Positions 46,489 to 54,949 of a DNA stretch of 64,000 nt are shown one piece after another. Source of the stretch: Devosia ureilytica (GTDB lineage: Bacteria > Pseudomonadota > Alphaproteobacteria > Rhizobiales > Devosiaceae); assembly GCF_024273195.1 (NCBI RefSeq), contig NZ_JAMZCU010000005.1:293137-357136 (forward strand), written 5' to 3'. Position 1 is the first letter of the stretch. Each line of letters opens with the position of its first letter. The position numbers and the translations under genes were made by a program. The notes under the pieces were generated by a model. That model did no database searches. It was not told where the DNA came from and was given only the letters and a program-made list of their open reading frames with translations.

Positions 46489-48111
46489 CTATCCCCGCAG
46501 CCCCGGCGCTTCCTGCCCGGTGGCCTGTACATATTCGGTGTAGCCACCACCATAGGCATGCGGCCCTTCTGGCGTCAGCTCCAGCACGCGATTGGAAAGC
46601 GCCGCCAGGAAGTGCCGGTCGTGGCTGACGAACAGCATGGTGCCCTCGAAATTGGAGAGCGCCTCGATCAGCATCTGCTTGGTCTGGATGTCGAGATGGT
46701 TGGTCGGCTCGTCCAGCACCAGGAAATTGGGCGGATCGAACAGGATCAGCGCCATGGCCAGTCGCGCCTTTTCGCCCCCCGACAGCACCCGGCACTTCTT
46801 TTCGATATCGTCGCCCGAAAAACCGAAGCACCCCGCTAATGCGCGCAGCGGCGCCTGCCCTGCCTGCGGGAAGTGTGTCTCCAGCGTATGGAAAATCGTC
46901 TGATCGCCGTCGATGACATCCATGGCATGCTGGGCGAAATAGCCCAGCTTGACGCTTGGCCCGCGTGAAATGCTCCCCGCGTCCGGCTGCGCCGCCCCGG
47001 TCACGAGCTTGAGCAGGGTCGATTTTCCGGCGCCATTGACGCCCAGAATGCACCAGCGCTCGCGCCGCCGCACATGGAAGTCGAGCCCGTCATAGATCGA
47101 ACGGCTGCCATAGGCCTTCTTGACCCCCTCGACCCGCACGATGTCCTCGCCCGAACGCGGCGCCGGGCGGAATTCGAACGCCACGACCTGGCGGCGCTTC
47201 GGCGGTTCCACCCGGTCGATCTTGTCGAGCTTCTTCACCCGGCTCTGCACCTGGGCGGCATGGCTGGCGCGCGCCTTGAAGCGCTCGATAAAGGCGATTT
47301 CCTTGGCCAGCATCGCCTGCTGCCGCTCGAACTGGGCCTGCTGGTTGCGGTCCGCAATCTCGCGCTGGCCCTGATAGAATTCATAGTCGCCGGTATAGCT
47401 GGTGAGCGTGCCGGCATCGATCTCGATGATCTTGTTGACGATGCGGTTCATGAAGGCGCGGTCATGCGACGTCATCAACAATGCGCCCGTATAGGCGCCG
47501 AGGAAATTTTCCAGCCAGATCAGGCTTTCAAGGTCCAGATGGTTGCTCGGTTCGTCGAGCAGCAGCACATCGGGCTTCATCAGCAGGATCCGCGCCAGCG
47601 CCACCCGCATTTTCCAGCCGCCCGAGAGCGCGCCCACGTCGCCATCCATCATCTCGGCTGAAAAGCCGAGACCCGCCAGCACTTCGCGCGCCCGCCCATC
47701 CAGCGAATAGCCGTCCAGCTCCTGGAAACGCCCCTGCACCTCGCCATAGCGCTCGATGATGGCGTCCATCTCGTCGGCCTTGTCCGGGTCGGCCATGGCC
47801 GCTTCCAGTTCGGCCATTTCAGCCATCATCTCGCTGACCGGGCCGGCCCCGTTCATCACCTCATTGACCACCGGGCGCCCGTGCATATCGCCGACGTCCT
47901 GGCTGAAATAGCCAATGGAAACGCCGCGATCGACCGAAACCTGGCCCTCATCGGGGGCTTCCTCGCCCGTCATCATCCGAAAAAGCGTCGTCTTGCCGGC
48001 CCCGTTCGGGCCTACCAGACCAATCTTTTCGCCCTTTTGCAGCGACGCAGACGCTTCAATAAAGACAATCTGCTTGCCGTTCTGCTTGGAGATATTGTCG
48101 AGCTTGATCAT
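46489..48111 (-). CDS. ABC-F family ATPase (YbiT/Uup-like ribosome factor)
   Basis: This 540-residue protein has two ABC domains and no membrane segments. Walker A sites are GPNGAGKTT and GVNGAGKST, signatures ALSGGWKMR and VLSGGEKAR, Walker B LLLDEPSNHLD and LVLDEPTNHLD. The linker between the domains (about 245-310, AQFERQQAMLAKEIAFIERF) is the P-site tRNA interaction motif of ABC-F proteins. These act on ribosomes, in translation quality control or antibiotic protection; this one looks like the housekeeping YbiT group. Confidence 0.95.
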   Translation of the reverse strand: MIKLDNISKQNGKQIVFIEASASLQKGEKIGLVGPNGAGKTTLFRMMTGEEAPDEGQVSVDRGVSIGYFSQDVGDMHGRPVVNEVMNGAGPVSEMMAEMAELEAAMADPDKADEMDAIIERYGEVQGRFQELDGYSLDGRAREVLAGLGFSAEMMDGDVGALSGGWKMRVALARILLMKPDVLLLDEPSNHLDLESLIWLENFLGAYTGALLMTSHDRAFMNRIVNKIIEIDAGTLTSYTGDYEFYQGQREIADRNQQAQFERQQAMLAKEIAFIERFKARASHAAQVQSRVKKLDKIDRVEPPKRRQVVAFEFRPAPRSGEDIVRVEGVKKAYGSRSIYDGLDFHVRRRERWCILGVNGAGKSTLLKLVTGAAQPDAGSISRGPSVKLGYFAQHAMDVIDGDQTIFHTLETHFPQAGQAPLRALAGCFGFSGDDIEKKCRVLSGGEKARLAMALILFDPPNFLVLDEPTNHLDIQTKQMLIEALSNFEGTMLFVSHDRHFLAALSNRVLELTPEGPHAYGGGYTEYVQATGQEAPGLRG

Positions 48112-48302
48112 GGGGGAGGACGTCTCTCAGTCACATCATGGCACCGCACGTTGGGCACCTGCGTCTTCCTCCCCTTGCAGGGAGGGATTGAGGATGGGGG
48201 ATGCCGATCACGATGATGCGATGGATCGACAGGATGCGCTCCTAAAGCATTCCCAGCCGCGCGCGGCAAGCCGCCTCACCGCCAGGCAGCCATGCCTCAA
48301 GC

Positions 48303-48331
48303 AAAAAGCCCCACCGCCGAAGCGATGGGGC
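48303..48331 (-). terminator. Intrinsic terminator of the TRAP binding-protein gene
   Basis: On the minus strand GCCCCATCGC-TTCG-GCGGTGGGGC is a 10-base-pair stem (one mismatch) with a stable TTCG loop, followed by TTTTT. It lies about 43 bases after the stop of the gene at 48374. Confidence 0.9.
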
Positions 48332-48373
48332 CCTGAGAGCGTAGATCAAAGGGCGGTAATCTGCCCGGCGCGA

Positions 48374-49474
48374 TTATTCGTACTTGATGTACTTTTCGCG
48401 AGCCACCAGGAACGGCATGTCCGTGCCCTCGGTGCGGGTGCGCAGCAGGTTGAGCGCGGAAATGAAGCTCTCGGCGGTTTCCTTGGTGAGAGCGTCGCCG
48501 CCTTCACGGATTTCCGAAATCAGCTCCATCGACGCCTTGGCGCCGGCTTCGATGATTTCCTCCGGGAACTGGCGCACATTGACGCCGTGCTCGGAAACAA
48601 GGGCCTGCAGCGCGCGCGGGTCGTTGGCATACATGTCCGAGGACACGTCGTCATACGAGGCCTGGGCGGCGATACGGACGATTTCCTGCAGATCTTCGGG
48701 CAGCTCGGCCAGCTTGGCCTTGTCGACCACCACTTCGGTGGCCAGACCCGGCTCGACGAAGCTTGGGAAGTAGTAGTTCTTGGCAACCTGGTGGAAGCCC
48801 AGGGCCAGATCGTTATAGGGGCCAACGAATTCGGCAGCGTCGAGCGTACCCGACTGCAGCGCCGCAAAGATTTCGCCCGCGGCAAGATTGGTCACCGAAG
48901 CGCCCAGCTTTGCCCACACCTGGCCACCAAGGCCGGGGGTGCGGAAGCGCAGGCCCTGCACATCGGCCACGCCGGTCAGCTCGTTCTTGAACCAGCCGCC
49001 GGCCTGAGTGCCGGTATCACCCGAGAGGAAACCCTGCAGGCCGAACTGGTCATAAATCTTGTCCCAGATTTCCTGGCCGCCGAGATAGCGCACCCAGGCG
49101 CCCAGCTCACGGTTGGTCATGCCGAAGGGCACGCCGGTAAAGAACGAGAGCGCCTGGCTCTTGTTCTGCCAGTAATAGGCGGCGCCATGGCTCATTTCGG
49201 CCGAACCGTCGATGACGGCGTCGAGGGCCTGCAGGCCCGGCACCATTTCGCCAGCGGCAAACACCTGCACGGTCAGACGACCGCCCGAAGCCTTGGTGAT
49301 GCGATCAGCCAACTTCTGGGCGCCAACGCCCAGGCCCGGAAAGTTCTTGGGCCAGGTGGTGACCATGCGCCAGGTGATATTGCCCTGGGCAATCGCAGGC
49401 GTGGCCAGCGTTGCCGCAGCGGCGGCGCCGATGGTAGCAACCGATGCCTGCTTGAAGAACTCGCGTCTTTTCAT
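48374..49474 (-). CDS. TRAP transporter substrate-binding protein (DctP, TakP-like)
   Basis: A 366-residue periplasmic protein with a twin-arginine signal (MKRREFFKQASVATIGAAAA, cleavage near AIAQ). The mature protein shows ITWRMVTTWPKNFPGLGVGA, YYWQNKSQALSFFTGVPFGM, NELTGVADVQGLRFRTPGLG and AEFVGPYNDLALGFHQVAKN. These strongly resemble the TakP group, which binds 2-oxoacids or similar acids. GGGAGG precedes ATG 49474. It is monocistronic with its own terminator; the permeases at 42110-44076 are of the matching branch and are probable partners. Confidence 0.92.
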   Translation of the reverse strand: MKRREFFKQASVATIGAAAAATLATPAIAQGNITWRMVTTWPKNFPGLGVGAQKLADRITKASGGRLTVQVFAAGEMVPGLQALDAVIDGSAEMSHGAAYYWQNKSQALSFFTGVPFGMTNRELGAWVRYLGGQEIWDKIYDQFGLQGFLSGDTGTQAGGWFKNELTGVADVQGLRFRTPGLGGQVWAKLGASVTNLAAGEIFAALQSGTLDAAEFVGPYNDLALGFHQVAKNYYFPSFVEPGLATEVVVDKAKLAELPEDLQEIVRIAAQASYDDVSSDMYANDPRALQALVSEHGVNVRQFPEEIIEAGAKASMELISEIREGGDALTKETAESFISALNLLRTRTEGTDMPFLVAREKYIKYE

Positions 49475-49719
49475 TGGGTATCCTCCCGATAGACTGACAA
49501 AATATTGTTTCACCAGGGGCTCTGGCACGAGCTCAAGGCGCTTGGGCGCTAACAAATCAATCCGCGTCCCATCTGTCCAGCATGTTGTTGCGCGCCATAG
49601 CAATTTCCCGAACATCACGCTGACAGGAAAATATTCGCCGCCCTCGGGATTAATCGCCGCCCGGCGGTGTTTGTCCTTCCGAGGCCGCAATCGTGGCCCG
49701 CAACAGGAGGGACTACCCC

Positions 49720-50112
49720 ATGCATTTCCGTTCGCTTCTCGCTGGCGCCGCTGCGCTCGCTTTGCTCGCCACCCCGGCCCTGTCCGCCGAATATCTGGGC
49801 GGCGATGTCGTGTCGACCGACATCGGTGGTCAGATGGTGCTCACCGATTTCAACGGCATGACGCTCTACATCTTCGACAAGGACACCGCCGGCGTCTCCA
49901 ATTGCTATGACGCCTGCGCCGAAAAATGGCCGCCGCTGTTTGCCGATGCCGATGCCGTGGCCGAGGGTGACTTCTCCGTGGTCGAGCGCACCGATGGCAC
50001 CAAGATGTGGGCCTATAAGTCCATGCCGCTCTACTACTGGGTCGAGGATGCAGCCCCCGGCGACATCAAGGGTGACGGCGTCGGCGGTGTCTGGCATCTT
50101 GCCATTGAATAG
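49720..50112 (+). CDS. Small secreted repeat-domain protein (PF03640 type)
   Basis: A 130-residue protein with a Sec signal (MHFRSLLAGAAALALLATPA, cleavage near LSAEY). The mature part has GMTLYIFDKDTAGVSNCYDA, CAEKWPPLFADADA and GTKMWAYKSMPLYYWVEDAA, the duplicated motif of the secreted-repeat lipoprotein family, without a lipobox here. The family function is unknown. AGGAGGG precedes ATG 49720. It lies directly upstream of an ECF sigma/anti-sigma pair, an association that suggests a stress-responsive envelope role (inference). Confidence 0.88.
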   Translation: MHFRSLLAGAAALALLATPALSAEYLGGDVVSTDIGGQMVLTDFNGMTLYIFDKDTAGVSNCYDACAEKWPPLFADADAVAEGDFSVVERTDGTKMWAYKSMPLYYWVEDAAPGDIKGDGVGGVWHLAIE

Positions 50113-50113
50113 T

Positions 50114-50156
50114 GAGACGCGTCTCGCAGTGAGAAACGGTCCGCTGGACCGTTTCT
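50114..50156. promoter_or_regulatory. Two palindromes between the secreted protein and the sigma factor
   Basis: GAGACGCGTCTC (50114-50125) is a perfect 12-base palindrome starting two bases after the stop codon. AGAAACGGTCC (50132-50142) and GGACCGTTTCT (50146-50156) form a perfect 11-base stem with a 3-base loop. There is no T tract. They may be a terminator-like hairpin, an attenuator before the sigma gene, or operators. Confidence 0.5.
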
Positions 50157-50193
50157 AGCGCCGAACGCCCGCAGAGCTACGCTCGAAGGGCCA

Positions 50194-50715
50194 ATGCCGA
50201 GTGATCTCGTGGCCGATTTTCTGGATGAGCTCGAAACCTGTGTACCGGCCCTGCGCCGCTACGCTCGCGCGCTCACCCGCAATATCGACCGCGCCGATGA
50301 TCTGGTTCAGGATTGCCTGGAGCGCGCCATTTCGAGGCGGGGGCTGTTTCGCCCCACCGGCCCGATGCGCTCCTGGCTCTTCACCATCCTGACCAATCTG
50401 CACCGCAATGCGCGTCGCAGCGAGTACCGCCGCGGCGAGACCCTGGATCTTGATGCCCTGCCCGAGCTGGGTACGCCCGCACCGCAGCCGGGCTATGTTG
50501 CCCTGGCCGAGCTGTCGCGCGCCATCGACACCTTGCCGCTTGAACAGAAGGAAGTGCTCCTGCTGATCACTCTTGAAGGCCTCGCCTATGCCGAGGCTGC
50601 CACTATTCTCGATATTCCCCTCGGCACGCTGATGAGCCGGTTGGGGCGTGCTCGTGCCACCCTGCGGCAATTGACGGGCGCAGCCCAGGAACCGCATCTG
50701 AGGTCGGTCAAATGA
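50194..50715 (+). CDS. ECF-family RNA polymerase sigma factor
   Basis: A 173-residue sigma factor. Region 2 shows LRRYARALTRNIDRADDLVQ and DCLERAISRR; region 4 shows LPLEQKEVLLLITLEGLAYA and IPLGTLMSRLGRARATLRQL. The GAAGGG Shine-Dalgarno lies before ATG 50194. It overlaps the anti-sigma gene by 4 bases. This type of ECF factor resembles those linked to oxidative or envelope stress in alphaproteobacteria. The target promoters are not identified; the upstream secreted-protein gene is a candidate. Confidence 0.94.
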   Translation: MPSDLVADFLDELETCVPALRRYARALTRNIDRADDLVQDCLERAISRRGLFRPTGPMRSWLFTILTNLHRNARRSEYRRGETLDLDALPELGTPAPQPGYVALAELSRAIDTLPLEQKEVLLLITLEGLAYAEAATILDIPLGTLMSRLGRARATLRQLTGAAQEPHLRSVK

Positions 50716-51512
50716 TGGAAATCACCCGCGACACATTGATGGCATTTGCCGATGGCCAACTCGATGCCGATGCCAGCGCCCGGGTAGAAGCCTATCTGGC
50801 CGCCAACCCGGAGGCGGCAGCCGAACTGGCCCAGTTGCAGCGCCAGAACAGTGCCATCCAGGCTCTGTTCGCACCAGCCGCTGCCGAGCCCGTCCCGTCC
50901 CGGCTCGATCCGCACCGCCTGGCGCTGGCGCAATCTCGCAACCGCTGGCAGACCGCCACGCGCGCCGCCATGATTGTGGGTGTGCTTGGCATCGGAATGG
51001 CCGCCGGCTGGCTGCTGCGCCCGGTAACCGACAATCCCGCACTCTACAATCGCCTCATCGCCGATGCGGTCAGCGCCCACACCGTTTTCGTGGCCGAAAA
51101 CCGCCATGCCGTGGAAGTGAGCGGGGACGAGACCGAACATCTCTCGAGCTGGTTGTCCAATCGCCTCGGGACAGGCCTTGCCATGCCCGATCTGGCCACC
51201 GCCGGCTTCAGTTTCCTGGGTGGGCGGCTCTTGCCGGCGCCCGCCATTCCCGGCGGCCGCGCTGCGCAGCTCATGTATGAGGATGCTTCGGGTGAGCGGG
51301 TAACGCTCTACATCACGCCCGCCACCGGCGTCGATGGGCCGGCGCTGGAACTGGTGCGGCTGGGCGACGACAATGCGCTTTATTGGGCCAGCGCCATCAT
51401 CACCTGCACCATTGTCGGCCCGCAGCCGGCCGAATCGCTCAAGGCCATGGCCAATGTGGTCTTCGCGCAGTTGACGCCCGCGTCCCCGGCGCCGGTCTAT
51501 CGCGAGCTTTAG
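50712..51512 (+). CDS. Membrane anti-sigma factor
   Basis: A 266-residue protein. The N-terminal cytosolic part (TRDTLMAFADGQLDADASAR) has the pattern of anti-sigma factors of the ChrR/RsxA-like type but no zinc-binding HxxxCxxC motif. One transmembrane helix (AAMIVGVLGIGMAAGWLL, about residue 90) follows, then a periplasmic domain with SSWLSNRLGTGLAMPDLATA and GFSFLGGRLLPAP. The ATGA overlap with the sigma gene supports the pairing. Convergent with the lldD-like gene, the two ends overlap by 4 bases. Confidence 0.88.
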   Translation: MMEITRDTLMAFADGQLDADASARVEAYLAANPEAAAELAQLQRQNSAIQALFAPAAAEPVPSRLDPHRLALAQSRNRWQTATRAAMIVGVLGIGMAAGWLLRPVTDNPALYNRLIADAVSAHTVFVAENRHAVEVSGDETEHLSSWLSNRLGTGLAMPDLATAGFSFLGGRLLPAPAIPGGRAAQLMYEDASGERVTLYITPATGVDGPALELVRLGDDNALYWASAIITCTIVGPQPAESLKAMANVVFAQLTPASPAPVYREL

Positions 51513-52690
51513 CCGCGCCTGGGTGCGTTCCGCGGCGGCAGGTCGTTGGAATAGATATTGTGCAGCCCGACATCGAGAATGTCGCGCTCGCCGCAGAGCG
51601 CCATGGTCGTATCGATCTCCTTGCGGATGATCTCGAGCACCCGGGTCACCCCCGCCTCGCCGCCAGCGCCCAGGCCATAAAGCATGGGCCGGCCGATAAA
51701 GGTCGATTTCGCCCCATAGGCCAGCGCCTTGATCACATCCTGGCCCATGCGAATGCCGCTATCGAGATAGACCTCGGTTTTATTGCCCACCCGGTCGACA
51801 ATCTCTGGCAACACCCGAATGGTCGACGGCGCCCCGTCGAGCTGCCGCCCACCATGATTGGAAACCACGATAGCGTCGGCCCCATTGTCAACCGCTGCCT
51901 GCGCGTCATCGGCGTCGAGCACGCCCTTGACGATCACCGGGCCGCCAAAGCGCTCCTTGATCCATTTGACGTCGGCCCAGTTGAGCGTCGGATCGAACTG
52001 GCTGGCCGTCCAGGCCGAGAGCGAGGCGAGGTCGTGATCACCACTGACATGCCCAACGATATTGCGGAACGTGTGGCGCTTGGTGCCCAGCATGCGCATG
52101 CACCAGAGCGGATGCTGCATCATCTGCCAGACGGAATAGGGCGTGAACTTGGGCGGGGTGGAAAGCCCGTTCTTGATGTCCTTATGCCGCTGCCCGAGGA
52201 TTTGCAGATCCATGGTCAGCACCAGCGCCGAACACTTTGCCGCCTTGGCCCGGTCGATCAGCCGGTTGATGAAGTCGCGGTCGCGCATCACGTAAAGCTG
52301 GAACCAGAACGGCGCGCTGGTGTTCTCGGCAATGTCTTCGATCGAGCAGACGCTCATGGTCGAAAGCGTAAACGGGATACCGAATTTCTCGGACGCTTTT
52401 GCCGCCTTGATCTCGCCATCGGCCGTCTGCATGCCGCCGGTCGCCGCCGGGGCAATGGCCACCGGCATGGCGATTTCCTGACCCAGCATCTTGACCTTGA
52501 GATTGCGGCCCTCAAGGTTCACCGCCACCTTCTGGTTGAGCTTGATCTTGGAAAAATCGCTCTCGTTCTCCCGATAGGTCCCCTCGGTGTAGGACCCGCT
52601 ATCGGCATATTCGAAGAACATCTTGGGCACCCGCCGCCGAGCCAGGCGCATCATTTCCTCAACGGTGAGAACTTTGTCGATGGCAGTCAT
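51509..52690 (-). CDS. lldD: FMN-dependent alpha-hydroxy acid dehydrogenase, probable L-lactate dehydrogenase
   Basis: A 393-residue TIM-barrel flavoenzyme. PVAIAPAATGGMQTADGEIK, the catalytic His in AIVVSNHGGRQLDGAPSTI, and DSGIRMGQDVIKALAYGAKS are class signatures. Length and the FFEYADSGSYTEGTYRENES start fit LldD, which oxidises L-lactate to pyruvate; glycolate or mandelate oxidation is possible within the family. The ATG at 52690 has GGAG 9 bases upstream. The upstream palindrome CTAACATGTTAG is identical to the one beside the fucose-type GntR, linking the gene to that regulon. Confidence 0.9.
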   Translation of the reverse strand: MTAIDKVLTVEEMMRLARRRVPKMFFEYADSGSYTEGTYRENESDFSKIKLNQKVAVNLEGRNLKVKMLGQEIAMPVAIAPAATGGMQTADGEIKAAKASEKFGIPFTLSTMSVCSIEDIAENTSAPFWFQLYVMRDRDFINRLIDRAKAAKCSALVLTMDLQILGQRHKDIKNGLSTPPKFTPYSVWQMMQHPLWCMRMLGTKRHTFRNIVGHVSGDHDLASLSAWTASQFDPTLNWADVKWIKERFGGPVIVKGVLDADDAQAAVDNGADAIVVSNHGGRQLDGAPSTIRVLPEIVDRVGNKTEVYLDSGIRMGQDVIKALAYGAKSTFIGRPMLYGLGAGGEAGVTRVLEIIRKEIDTTMALCGERDILDVGLHNIYSNDLPPRNAPRRG

Positions 52691-52729
52691 TGCGGGCGCT
52701 CCGGGGCTATCTGCGGACTGCTCTAGCAA

Positions 52730-52741
52730 CTAACATGTTAG
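52730..52741. promoter_or_regulatory. Operator CTAACATGTTAG (site 3)
   Basis: An exact copy of the palindrome at 33047, lying 40 bases before the lldD-like start and overlapping the TAA stop of modB. It indicates an independent promoter for lldD under the GntR regulator encoded 19 kb away. Confidence 0.72.
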
Positions 52742-53415
52742 TGGTCAATGCGGCGATCTCGCCCGACCACGAGCGTCGCGAACACCACCACAAACCCCAG
52801 CAACACCATGCCACCGGCCAGCACATGGGCCTTGTCCCATTCAAGCCGCTCGACAAAGTCGTAGATGGCAATGGACAGCACCTTGGTCTGGCCAGGGATA
52901 TTGCCCCCGATCATCAGCACCACGCCGAATTCGCCCATCGTATGCGCAAAACTCATGATTGCGCCGACCAGATAGCCGGGCCGCGCCAGCGGCAGGGCGA
53001 TCCGCCAGAAGCGTTGCAGCCATGACGCCCCCAAGGTCGCTGCCCCCTCCAGCACCTCGGTCTCGATGGCCCCAAAAGCGTTGCGCAATGGCTGCACCAT
53101 GAAGGGTAGCGAGGCAATCGCCCCGCCAATCACCAGCCCGGCAAAGGAAAACGCCAGCGTCCGCGCACCCGACAGCCCAGCCAGCCAGCCGCCCGGCCCG
53201 CTCGGCCCCAGCGCCAGAAGCAGGTAAAAACCCAGCACCGTCGGCGGCAACACCAGCGGCAGCGTCACCAAAGCGCCGATCACCTCCCGCCCCCTGCTGC
53301 GCCCCTGTGCCAGCCACCAGGCAATCGGCGTCGCCACGACCACAAGGATCACCGTGACACACAGTGCCATCGCCAAAGTCAGCAGGATTGGAGAGAGGAG
53401 CGGGCCGATATCCAT
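52738..53415 (-). CDS. modB: Molybdate ABC transporter permease
   Basis: A 225-residue inner-membrane permease with five to six helices and the EAA-type coupling loop (EVLEGAATLGASWLQRFWRI). LPLVLPPTVLGFYLLLALG, AFAGLVIGGAIAS-like helices and FAHTMGEFGVVLMIGGNIPG are typical of ModB/CysW-type permeases for molybdate or tungstate. It overlaps the end of modA by one base (TGATG). The expected ATPase gene modC is not downstream; the lldD-like gene follows instead. Confidence 0.92.
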   Translation of the reverse strand: MDIGPLLSPILLTLAMALCVTVILVVVATPIAWWLAQGRSRGREVIGALVTLPLVLPPTVLGFYLLLALGPSGPGGWLAGLSGARTLAFSFAGLVIGGAIASLPFMVQPLRNAFGAIETEVLEGAATLGASWLQRFWRIALPLARPGYLVGAIMSFAHTMGEFGVVLMIGGNIPGQTKVLSIAIYDFVERLEWDKAHVLAGGMVLLGFVVVFATLVVGRDRRIDH

Positions 53416-54134
53416 CAGGGCACCCCATATCCCGCCGCCTCGATCACCGCCACCGCCGCGTCGCTGCGCAGGAACGCCAGAAACGCCAAAGCCGCTCGAT
53501 TGCCCTCGCCTGCCTTGAGCAGCACCGCCCCCTGCGCGATGGGCGCATGCAACTCGCCTGGCACCAGCCATTGATCGGCCTTGCCCATCACCTGGCTTGC
53601 GGCCACCAGCCCCAGTTCGGCGTTGCCGCTGTCGACAAATTGCAGGGTCTGCGAAATGGTCTCGCCTCGTACCAGCCTGGGTTCTATGGCGTCATAAAGC
53701 CCCAGCGCCTTGAGCGTCTCCACCGCCGCCACGCCATAGGGCGCTGCCCCCGGATCGGCGATCGCGAGCTTGTCATAGTCGCCGCCCAGCGCCACCTTTC
53801 CGTCTCCCAGATCGCGCCCTGGCCCATAAAGCGCCAGCCGCCCCTGGGCATAGACGAAAAAGCTCCCCTCGACCGCCAACCCCTCGGCAATCGCCCTTTC
53901 GGGGCGCTCGGTGTCGGCCGCCAGAAACACCCCGAACGGCGCCGCCTGGCTGATCTGGGCATAGAGCTGACCGGTCGAACCGAAGCTCAAAACCACTTCA
54001 TGCCCACTCGAGGCCGCGAACGTCTCGGCCAGTTGCTCCGACACGGCCGTGAAATTGGCGGCCACCGCGACATTGACCATCTCGGCCACGGCCGGCGCTG
54101 GCACCAGGGCCAGCAGCGCAACTAGCCGCAGCAT
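53415..54134 (-). CDS. modA: Molybdate ABC transporter substrate-binding protein
   Basis: A 239-residue periplasmic protein with a Sec signal (MLRLVALLALVPAPAVA, cleavage near AEMVNV). VNVAVAANFTAVSEQLAETF, VVLSFGSTGQLYAQISQAAP, FGVFLAADTERPERAIAEGL and YGVAAVETLKALG match ModA, which captures molybdate or tungstate. The ATG at 54134 has GGGGGTGA upstream, overlapping the eda stop, so eda, modA and modB look co-transcribed. Confidence 0.92.
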   Translation of the reverse strand: MLRLVALLALVPAPAVAEMVNVAVAANFTAVSEQLAETFAASSGHEVVLSFGSTGQLYAQISQAAPFGVFLAADTERPERAIAEGLAVEGSFFVYAQGRLALYGPGRDLGDGKVALGGDYDKLAIADPGAAPYGVAAVETLKALGLYDAIEPRLVRGETISQTLQFVDSGNAELGLVAASQVMGKADQWLVPGELHAPIAQGAVLLKAGEGNRAALAFLAFLRSDAAVAVIEAAGYGVP

Positions 54135-54139
54135 GGGGA

Positions 54140-54775
54140 TCACCCCCTGAGCGCACTCGCTTCCTTGGCCAGCGCTTCGATGCGCGCGAAATCGCCGCTC
54201 GCCAGCGAGTCCGCCGGCATGATCCACGATCCGCCCACGCAGATCACATTGGGCAGGCCGAGATAGACCTTGGCCTTTTCCGGGTCGATGCCGCCGGTCG
54301 GGCAGAAGGTGATGTCCGGCAGCGGCGAAGCAAAGGCTTTCAGCACCGGCGCGCCGCCCAGGGCCTCGGCCGGGAAGAATTTCAGGAACGAATAGCCCCG
54401 CTCGGCAGCGGCCATGGCCTCGGTCGGGGTGCCGATACCGGGAAGCAGCGGAATGGCCACGTCCTCAGCCGCATCGAGCAGGCGCGGCGAAGCACCGGGC
54501 GACACCATGAAGCGGCAGCCGGCATCCACCGAACTTTTCATATGCGCGCCATTGCGCACCGTGCCCGAGCCGACGATGGCGCCGCTCACCTTGGCCATTT
54601 CTTCCATCACCTTGAGCGCATTGGGCGTGCGCAAAGTCACTTCCAGCACGGGCAGGCCACCGGCCACCAGCGCTTCGGCCAGCGGCCGCGCCTGCGCTAC
54701 ATCGTCCAGGATGATGACCGGCACCACCGGAGCGAGCGAAAGAATGGAGCGGATGGCGTTGGCGTCCTGCGGCAT
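54140..54775 (-). CDS. eda: 2-keto-3-deoxy-6-phosphogluconate (KDPG) aldolase
   Basis: A 211-residue class I aldolase of the Entner-Doudoroff pathway. The catalytic Glu lies in VLEVTLRTPNALKVMEEMA, the Schiff-base Lys in YSFLKFFPAEALGG, and phosphate-binding residues in FCPTGGIDPEKA and VCVGGSW-like strands. It splits KDPG into pyruvate and glyceraldehyde 3-phosphate. It is first in a minus-strand unit with modA and modB, 5 bases upstream of modA, an unusual grouping. Confidence 0.95.
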   Translation of the reverse strand: MPQDANAIRSILSLAPVVPVIILDDVAQARPLAEALVAGGLPVLEVTLRTPNALKVMEEMAKVSGAIVGSGTVRNGAHMKSSVDAGCRFMVSPGASPRLLDAAEDVAIPLLPGIGTPTEAMAAAERGYSFLKFFPAEALGGAPVLKAFASPLPDITFCPTGGIDPEKAKVYLGLPNVICVGGSWIMPADSLASGDFARIEALAKEASALRG

Positions 54776-54949
54776 GGCTTTGTCTCTTGGCTATGGCGAA
54801 TTCGCTGAAGGGTTAGGCGTCCGACCAATTTCCTGCAAGCTCCTTCATTGAATTAGGGCGAGAAAATACCTAGGTTCCGCCCGCTGGAGCGTTGACCATC
54901 CACCGCTTCACGGAGCCAGCAGGTCGGATGGGGGGCAGAGGGATAGCCG

